Origin: a bacterium
Lineage (GTDB): Bacteria; B130-G9
Assembly: GCA_021160245.1 (NCBI GenBank)
Contig: JAGHCW010000132.1
Span: 1-14,832 of the forward strand
Length of the DNA: 14,832 nucleotides
Direction of reading: 5' to 3'
Below are positions 6,718 to 13,100 of this stretch, one piece after another. The position numbers and the translations under genes are program-made. The notes beneath the pieces are model-generated. The model did no database searches. It saw only the letters and a list, made by a program, of their open reading frames with translations, and was not told the DNA's origin. The stretch's first letter is position 1. Each line of letters starts with the position of its first letter.

Positions 6718-7405
6718 TTTCTTTAAGTTTCCTCATACTCCGCATTTGGTCTGGCTGGGCGCCGAGTCGCCCCGCGAGGACAAAGTTCTTTCGCCTCGGG
6801 ATGTTGAGTCGTTTCTTGAGGGCGAGGTTCTGGTTGAGGAGAAGGTGGACGGGGCCAACATTGGGCTGTCTATTGGTCCGGATGGCGACGTTCGGGTCCA
6901 GAACCGGGGGAGCTATCTTCGTGGCAAGGCGCATCGTCAGTTCGGCCCGCTATGGCCGTGGATCGATGCACGCCGGGCTGCGTTGACCGAGGCGCTCGAG
7001 CCCGGACTCATCCTATTTGGCGAATGGTGCTACGCCCAGCATTCAATCCACTACGATCAGCTGCCTGACTGGTTTCTTGCCTTCGATGTTTATGATACGA
7101 AATCTCGCGAGTTCTGGAGCACGGCCCGGAGAAACCACTTTGTGGATTCGCTTAAGGTGCGCCGAGTCCCTGCGGTGACCGAAGGCACATTCACATTATC
7201 AGAACTCGTTGGACTGTTGGGTGAATCCCGCCTAACCAGAGGCCCCATGGAAGGAATCTATTTACGGAGGGAAGACGGTGATCGTCTGCTCGCCCGGGCG
7301 AAGATCGTCCGTGCTGAGTTTGTACAGAACATCGGCGAGCATTGGTCGAAGAGCGCATTCCAGAGGAATGCCCTCCGCAAAGCCACCGTCGCGGCTGCGG
7401 TTTGA
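6710..7405 (+). CDS. RNA ligase family nucleotidyltransferase
   Basis: A 231-residue protein of the covalent nucleotidyltransferase (RNA ligase, Rnl2-like) superfamily, which joins RNA ends through an enzyme-AMP intermediate. Motif I is EKVDGANIGLS with the predicted AMP-accepting Lys45. Motif Ia is likely VQNRGSYL (Arg66), motif III is LFGEWCYA (Glu105), motif IIIa is AFDVYD (125-130), motif IV is MEGIYLR (Glu181), and motif V is RAKIVRAEF (Lys198). It is a minimal ligase with little C-terminal extension. I chose the ATG at 6710, which overlaps the preceding stop, over an upstream ATG at 6677, because the conserved sequence begins at FFKFPHTPHLVWLG. No strong Shine-Dalgarno is seen, which fits coupling to the PIN gene. 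It may repair RNA cut by the PIN protein or by an invader. That is inference, and DNA nick sealing is not excluded. Confidence 0.85.
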   Translation: MADFFKFPHTPHLVWLGAESPREDKVLSPRDVESFLEGEVLVEEKVDGANIGLSIGPDGDVRVQNRGSYLRGKAHRQFGPLWPWIDARRAALTEALEPGLILFGEWCYAQHSIHYDQLPDWFLAFDVYDTKSREFWSTARRNHFVDSLKVRRVPAVTEGTFTLSELVGLLGESRLTRGPMEGIYLRREDGDRLLARAKIVRAEFVQNIGEHWSKSAFQRNALRKATVAAAV

Positions 7406-7480
7406 TTCTCCCCAGAAGATTGCTGCTCACGAGCGCCATTATTCAAGCTGCGCGCTGCCTCTTTGGAGCCAAAAGCGGCG
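7406..7480. other. Convergent intergenic gap
   Basis: A 75-base gap between the convergent RNA ligase and radical SAM genes. I see only a weak five-base inverted repeat (AGCGC at 7432-7436 with GCGCT at 7452-7456) and no T-tract, so no intrinsic terminator can be claimed. Confidence 0.5.
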
Positions 7481-8635
7481 CTATCTAAACAGCCCGTGGC
7501 GGGCGAAGGTCGCGGCCGTTCGCAGTAGCCAGAGGGGGCTTAGGATGATGTTCGAATAGGCCTGATTCGCGAGCGGGCAGAAGCACTCGCCTCGTCGTAT
7601 CGAGCGCCTCACCTCGTCAGCCTGCTTTGAATGCCACACGTTGAAGAACCGATAATCAGCATCTCTAATGTTGCCGAGCAATGCGTCGCCAGCCATCGTG
7701 CAGCATGGCCAGAGATTGCCATAAGGGTCAAGGTGTGCGTTCGAGATGCCGGCGTAACACGGGATTACCTGTCTCTGCTCACGAAGTGTCTTGATGGCCA
7801 GGTCGTAATAGACGAGGCGCATCGACTCGAGGACGCGAGTATAGAGCCGCTTGCCACGAAGGCTCTCTATGGTTCTTCTTCTGAATTTTTGAATTGCCCG
7901 TTCGTAGTCCTGATGAGATGGAGTGATACTTGTGTGGTGATTTGCAAATTCGGTCCTCTGCTCTGCGAGCTCGTTGCGATAGCTCTCAACGCCCAGCGAG
8001 TGAACGAACGACGCGATCTCGTCTATGCTCTGCGCGTTGAGGCGGGAGATGACGGTTCCGACTTCGAGGTGGAAGTTGGGGCGCGTGTCGGATAGCGGGC
8101 GCAGTTTCTCGATCGTCTCGATGACTTTGTCGAAGTTTCCAGGGACGCCTCTTATCTCGTCGTGCTGCTTGTGAAGGCCATCAAGCGAGGGCTTGACCGA
8201 GAGCTTTGTGCCCGGCGCGAGCTCGTCAATCCGGTCGAGCATTCTGACGACATCGCGCTCAATGCGGTCGGGCATTAGGGCGTTCGTCGGGATATGGACT
8301 ATCTTGGGGCGAAGATGTCTGATGGCAAGATCAACTATCTGCACAAGGTCGTCGCGCAGAAATGGCTCGCCGCCGCTTATGTTGAAGAAGACGATTGGTC
8401 CCATGCTCTTGAATACATTCTCGATCTCATCGAGCTTCAGTTCGTCGTCGGCGAGCTCGGGGCGATCACGGTAAAGCTGCCATATCAGACAGGTCTTGCA
8501 CCTTGACTGACAGCGATTCGTGACCGAGAACGTGAGCGTGATCGGCAGTTTCGGTCTCTGCAAGCCTATCCTGGCAAGGTGAAAGGTGATCGCCTTTTTG
8601 ATATTACTTAAAAGGCTATTTTTAGGCTGATTCAC
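7481..8635 (-). CDS. Radical SAM protein with SPASM-like C-terminus
   Basis: A 384-residue radical SAM enzyme. The 4Fe-4S/SAM motif is CQSRCKTC (Cys42, Cys46, Cys49, a CxxxCxxC pattern), followed by the SAM-binding ISGGEPFLR (87-95). Near the C-terminus CYAGISNAHLDPYGNLWPCC and CFCP supply Cys293, Cys311, Cys312, Cys351 and Cys353. This resembles the auxiliary-cluster-binding SPASM or twitch region of peptide- and protein-modifying family members. The chosen start is a GTG at 8635 with GGAAGG seven bases upstream. It begins 18 bases after the TolC-family stop and is the last gene of the minus-strand operon. No small precursor peptide was recognised nearby, so a RiPP-maturase role is unsupported. 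The reaction and substrate are unknown. Confidence 0.88.
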   Translation of the reverse strand: MNQPKNSLLSNIKKAITFHLARIGLQRPKLPITLTFSVTNRCQSRCKTCLIWQLYRDRPELADDELKLDEIENVFKSMGPIVFFNISGGEPFLRDDLVQIVDLAIRHLRPKIVHIPTNALMPDRIERDVVRMLDRIDELAPGTKLSVKPSLDGLHKQHDEIRGVPGNFDKVIETIEKLRPLSDTRPNFHLEVGTVISRLNAQSIDEIASFVHSLGVESYRNELAEQRTEFANHHTSITPSHQDYERAIQKFRRRTIESLRGKRLYTRVLESMRLVYYDLAIKTLREQRQVIPCYAGISNAHLDPYGNLWPCCTMAGDALLGNIRDADYRFFNVWHSKQADEVRRSIRRGECFCPLANQAYSNIILSPLWLLRTAATFARHGLFR

Positions 8636-8653
8636 GAGATGCCTTCCCGCACC

Positions 8654-10177
8654 TTAGCGACAGCTCTTGCCGCCCATCGCATGCTCTAGCTGGGCAAGCG
8701 CGCTGAGGTAGTCATAGGTCGCGTTGATGTGCTCAATCTGGGCCGCGATGTGGTCATTCTCAGCCGCGATGAGGTCTTTGTTCGTAATCAGGCCCTCGCG
8801 ATAATTCAATCGAGCCAGCTCCAGCTGTTCACTCGCCACACCCTCAGCTCGCTCGAGATACGCCACCTCATCCGAGAGCATCTTGAGGTTCCTGACGATT
8901 TCCCTAATCGACAACTCCACCTGCCTCTTTAAGTCCTCGAGGCTTCTCCCCAACTGGCGCGAGGCGATCCGGGATTGGATATATGACTCGCCGGATGTTC
9001 TATCAAGGAAATCGTGCTCAAAGCTCAAGGCAAACTCCCAAACTCGCTCTGTGATGTCCAGCGACTCGTGGAACTTGTCGTCCGTCTCTTTCATAGTGAA
9101 CTTGCCCTCTGCCGCAAGCGACGGGAGTGTGCTGTCCTTCGCGGTCTTCTCGTATAGCTTGTATCTTCTAAGTGTCACGCGCATCGCGCGCATATCTGGC
9201 CTCTCCCTGAAGGCAATCTCCACATATTCCTGCGGCTCCCTGCTGAGAGGCTTCCGCCTCCGATCAAAGAGCGGCTCTATCCGGGCGCCAACATCAAGGC
9301 CGATGAGAGAAACAAGGGCGTCAATCCTGCTATCCACATCCTTTCTGGAATTACTCAGATAGCGCTGACGATTTATGAACTGCAGCTCTGCCCTGGAATG
9401 TTCGAGGCGCGACGATAGCCCTTCCGTGAGTCGAAGCTCGGCGATCGATAGGTCGATCTTTGAAGCGGCGAGCGATGATTGCATCACTTTCACATGCTCC
9501 TCCGCGCGCAGAAGTGCATAAAAGGCCTGCTTCACAGAGAGCGAAAGGTCGAGAATGCTCTCCTCAAGGTCCAACTTCGCAGTCTCAACTCCCAATCCAG
9601 CCTGCCTCAGCCCAGCGGTCGCAATCTCCTGCCCGGCGCCCCTCAGCAGTTGCTGCGACAGAGAGAAGCCGAGGCTTGTGCCAAACTCCGATTTCCCTGC
9701 TCCGGAGTAGTAGGAACTGTAGATGTCATCGCGGTAATCGGACGTGTGCTCCGTCCAGCCGAGGCCTCCGGCTACGCCAAATTCGCCTCCATATTTGTGC
9801 TTCAGCGAAAAGGCGAGGCCCGCATTATTGCCATAGTCCTGAACGAGATGGGAATTGTAGATTGACACGAGATATGTCGCCTCAAGCGATGGGAGAAACA
9901 TATCCGCCTCAATCAACAAGGCCGAGTCGGCAATCGCGACAGAGTCCTCTTGATTCTTTATGCCGAGATTCCTTTCGAGCGAGATGTTGATGCAGTCCTT
10001 GAGTGTAAGCTTGAGCGTGCCGGCTGAGGCCGGTTTCGCAGGATAGAGCGGGCTGGCAAAGCTCGTTTCGGCCTGCGCGGATGAGACCATGATGAGGCAC
10101 GCTATGAAGCACACCGCAAGCAGCCCCACTCCTGCAAAAAGAAAGGCGGACATGCTTCCCACGCCCGCCTTCCACAT
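8654..10177 (-). CDS. TolC-family outer membrane efflux/secretion protein
   Basis: A 507-residue TolC-family channel, the outer-membrane and periplasmic conduit used by type I secretion and tripartite efflux pumps. Residues 1-36 form a long signal peptide: Lys3, a hydrophobic core, and a predicted cut after SSAQA. The mature part begins LKLTLKDCINISLERNLGIKNQ, the usual opening helix, and ends with the NYREGLITNKDLIAAENDHIAAQ-type helix (described here by its start), as expected for two outer-membrane-efflux repeats. Start choice is uncertain: ATG at 10177 gives a basic n-region, ATG at 10153 gives none, and a TTG at 10216 would overlap the upstream gene. It lies 19 bases after the giant repeat protein and 18 before the radical SAM gene. 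No inner-membrane pump or adaptor is in the window. It may export the giant protein or serve an unseen pump. Confidence 0.88.
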   Translation of the reverse strand: MWKAGVGSMSAFLFAGVGLLAVCFIACLIMVSSAQAETSFASPLYPAKPASAGTLKLTLKDCINISLERNLGIKNQEDSVAIADSALLIEADMFLPSLEATYLVSIYNSHLVQDYGNNAGLAFSLKHKYGGEFGVAGGLGWTEHTSDYRDDIYSSYYSGAGKSEFGTSLGFSLSQQLLRGAGQEIATAGLRQAGLGVETAKLDLEESILDLSLSVKQAFYALLRAEEHVKVMQSSLAASKIDLSIAELRLTEGLSSRLEHSRAELQFINRQRYLSNSRKDVDSRIDALVSLIGLDVGARIEPLFDRRRKPLSREPQEYVEIAFRERPDMRAMRVTLRRYKLYEKTAKDSTLPSLAAEGKFTMKETDDKFHESLDITERVWEFALSFEHDFLDRTSGESYIQSRIASRQLGRSLEDLKRQVELSIREIVRNLKMLSDEVAYLERAEGVASEQLELARLNYREGLITNKDLIAAENDHIAAQIEHINATYDYLSALAQLEHAMGGKSCR

Positions 10178-10196
10178 TGAAATCTGCAAAACTCTT

Positions 10197-13100
10197 CTAC
10201 TCGAGCACCCATTCAACCTGTGCGATTGAGCTTATCAGGTTGAAACTATCCGCATCGGAGACCGCCACAAACCACTTGTATTGGCCTGGGCCGAATGCGC
10301 GAAGGTTGTTGTTGAAGAGGATCATCGGGCAGACATCCGCATGTCTCGGCAGCACATAGTCGTCAAAGAACGGCGCCAATTCCGGCGCGAGGTCCTGACC
10401 AAACGCCAGTGTGCCATCCGGAGCCTGAAGAGCCACATAGAGATCAACGGTCTTTGTAAGGCCGTCATTTCTAAGTCTGGCGCTTAGTACCTGCATCGCC
10501 CCATGATCATAAATCGGATACGTGTTGTTGAGCGAGAGTTCCAGCTCTGGCCTGAGGTCAATTGTCGTAACCAGAGGAACCGATGCCAAGAGGTTCTCGC
10601 CCTCCAAATGCCTCGTCAGAACCGCGCGCCACATATATTCGCCCGGCATAATGGACGAGGGAACCTGAATGTCCGCGAGCGGTATATTGTGAACCGAAAG
10701 GCCGGCTGGCATGTCGAAATTGGTCAAGTATGGACTCGGTTCGCCGGTGAAGCTCGGGAAGAAGACCACATCACCCGTCGGAAGGATGATGCTAATGTAA
10801 AGGTCAAGCCCTCGCACGGTCTCTCCCTTGTTGCGACCAGAGATCGAGACTCTCATGTTATCACCCGAATAGAACATGTCAGCGTTGCACGCAAGCCCAA
10901 CTGAGAGCAGTGAAGGCTCAACACCGATACCAGTCAAAGCGACCTCAATTTCCGGCCTGTCAGGATCGTTTGATTCTATCGTCAGCGTCGCAGAAGTAAC
11001 TCCGATCTCGGTAGGTCCGAAGACCACAGGAGCGAAAGAAGTCAGCCCTGGATTAATCGTAAATGGTGTCGTCGAACTGCAATCAAACGCGACTCCGTCA
11101 ACATCCAACGATACAACAGTCAGCGGCGCCTCGCCCTGGTTGGTGATGAAGAGCTGCCAGAACTTGCTGGCTCCGATCTGAACTTCACCAAAGTTATAGG
11201 ATTCGGCTGAGAGCGCTATCTCAGGATAGAGCATTCTGTACTGCGTCGTCGTGTCGGCCGAGGCCGGCGGCTGCTCAATGTTCCCCGCAGCATCTGTCGC
11301 TATCGAGTAGAACTCGTAGTATCCCTCACCGTTCGCTGCTTCGAACTGGAATAGGCCAGTCTGACCCCCGATGGGCTCGCCTACTTCCGCCCAATCAGTC
11401 CAATCGCCACCCAGTGTCGCCGAATAGCGATACCAAAGCGAGATTGACGCAATCGGACTGAGAATGTCCGTCGCATTTGCGCCAACAGTGAAGATCGCTC
11501 CGTTGACCTCGTCAGGCGATACTGCCGTGGAGTATGGAGACATGGTGTCATAGGCGATCGATGTGTCAGGCGCGGCAGGTATGGTCTCCCTATTCCCAAA
11601 CTTGTCCTCCGCAACCGTATAGAAGTCGTAGTCGCCGTCGCCCTCTATCGGCACGAATTCGAACACACCGACCGTAGATTCTGTCGCCAGAAGCCCAGTG
11701 TCCTTATACGCTCCGCCACCTACTCGATACCAAAGCCGAACCGATGCGATACCCACACCTCGGTCGGAGGCCTCATAAGGCAGCGGAATCGGGGATTGGT
11801 TTGAATACGCGACATCAGATGAAACTGATGACTTCGGCGCAACGTTGTCGAATGTTGAAATGGCGGAAACAGTAGCGCCAGTTGTCGGCTCCGGCTCGCT
11901 GTTGCCGCAGTAATCGGTCGCAACCGTCCAGAACGAATACGTTCCAACGTCATCCGGTGGCAGGAAGTCAATTGTCCCTGATTCGGTGTGCGCAATGTGT
12001 CCGGACTTAGTCCAGTCGCGATCCCCAAAGCGATACCATAAGCAGACATTCTCAACTCCGCTCTTCGCATCCCATGCGGTGAAGAAGACCGGTATGGTAT
12101 CACCCGTAATCATCTCGGGTGAGCTAACGGTCGAGATCGGAACGGTAATATCATAATAAGTCGTGGTGTCAGGCGATGTCGGATCAAGCTCCGTCCAACC
12201 CGCATTGTCCGTTGAGAGCGTGTAAAACTCGTATTCGCCCTCACCGTCCGGCGCGTTGAACTCGAAGACGCCCCAAGAATCAAAGGAGATCATCTCAGCG
12301 CTCTTGTACTCGCCGCCATCGAAGCGATAGAACAGCGTAACCTGCGATACACCCGAAGCATCGTCACGGGCCTCATATCTGATATTCAGCGGCAATTCAG
12401 TTGCATAAGGCGCAGACCAGCAAGTCGAAGCCGGCCTCTCTCCATCATATATGCAGCTGCCATCCGGCACATCTGGCACATACTCCTCATTCCCGGCGGT
12501 ATCAATCGCATGAGAATAGAAGTCATAGCGTCCAAAACCGTCGGCCAGTACGAACGTGAATGTCCCGCTCGTGGCATTGACAGATAAACCTGTGTTTGCC
12601 CAGTCGCCACGCCCATATCGATACCACAACCAGACCGAATCAACGCCAGAGAAGTTGTCCGCCGCTAGGAAGTCAATCGCGATGGTTGCGTTCGTCGAGG
12701 ACTCCGGCACAGTGGCTATCGAAACTGGTCGCGCCATGTCAAACACAGTCGAGGCGTCCTCTATCGCGGGCACAGCTTCGGTGTTACCAGCAAGGTCTCT
12801 ACCTATTGTATAGAACCTGTAGGTTCCGCCAGCTATCTCCGGCTCATATATGAAGCTGCCGGAATTAACGCCATGCTTCTCGTCCACCTTCTGCCACGCC
12901 CAGATATCAAACTGGACCCAGAGCTCAACGACTGCAAGTCCCGTGCCAACATCATTCCCCTCAAAATGAACGTCAATTGGGGAGGATGTAGTCCACGTCG
13001 GAGCGGATGCCGTCGTGTTCGGAGCTACCGTATCGACGAATGAGATACTGCACGGAGCAGTCTCTGCGCTGGGCTCGTCCTGAACATTGCCTGCAGCGTC

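Noticed and set aside
9460-9990. Plus-strand open frame of 176 codons opposite the TolC-family gene
   Set aside because: It is low-complexity, rich in Arg and Ser, has no domain, and lies fully opposite a well-supported gene.
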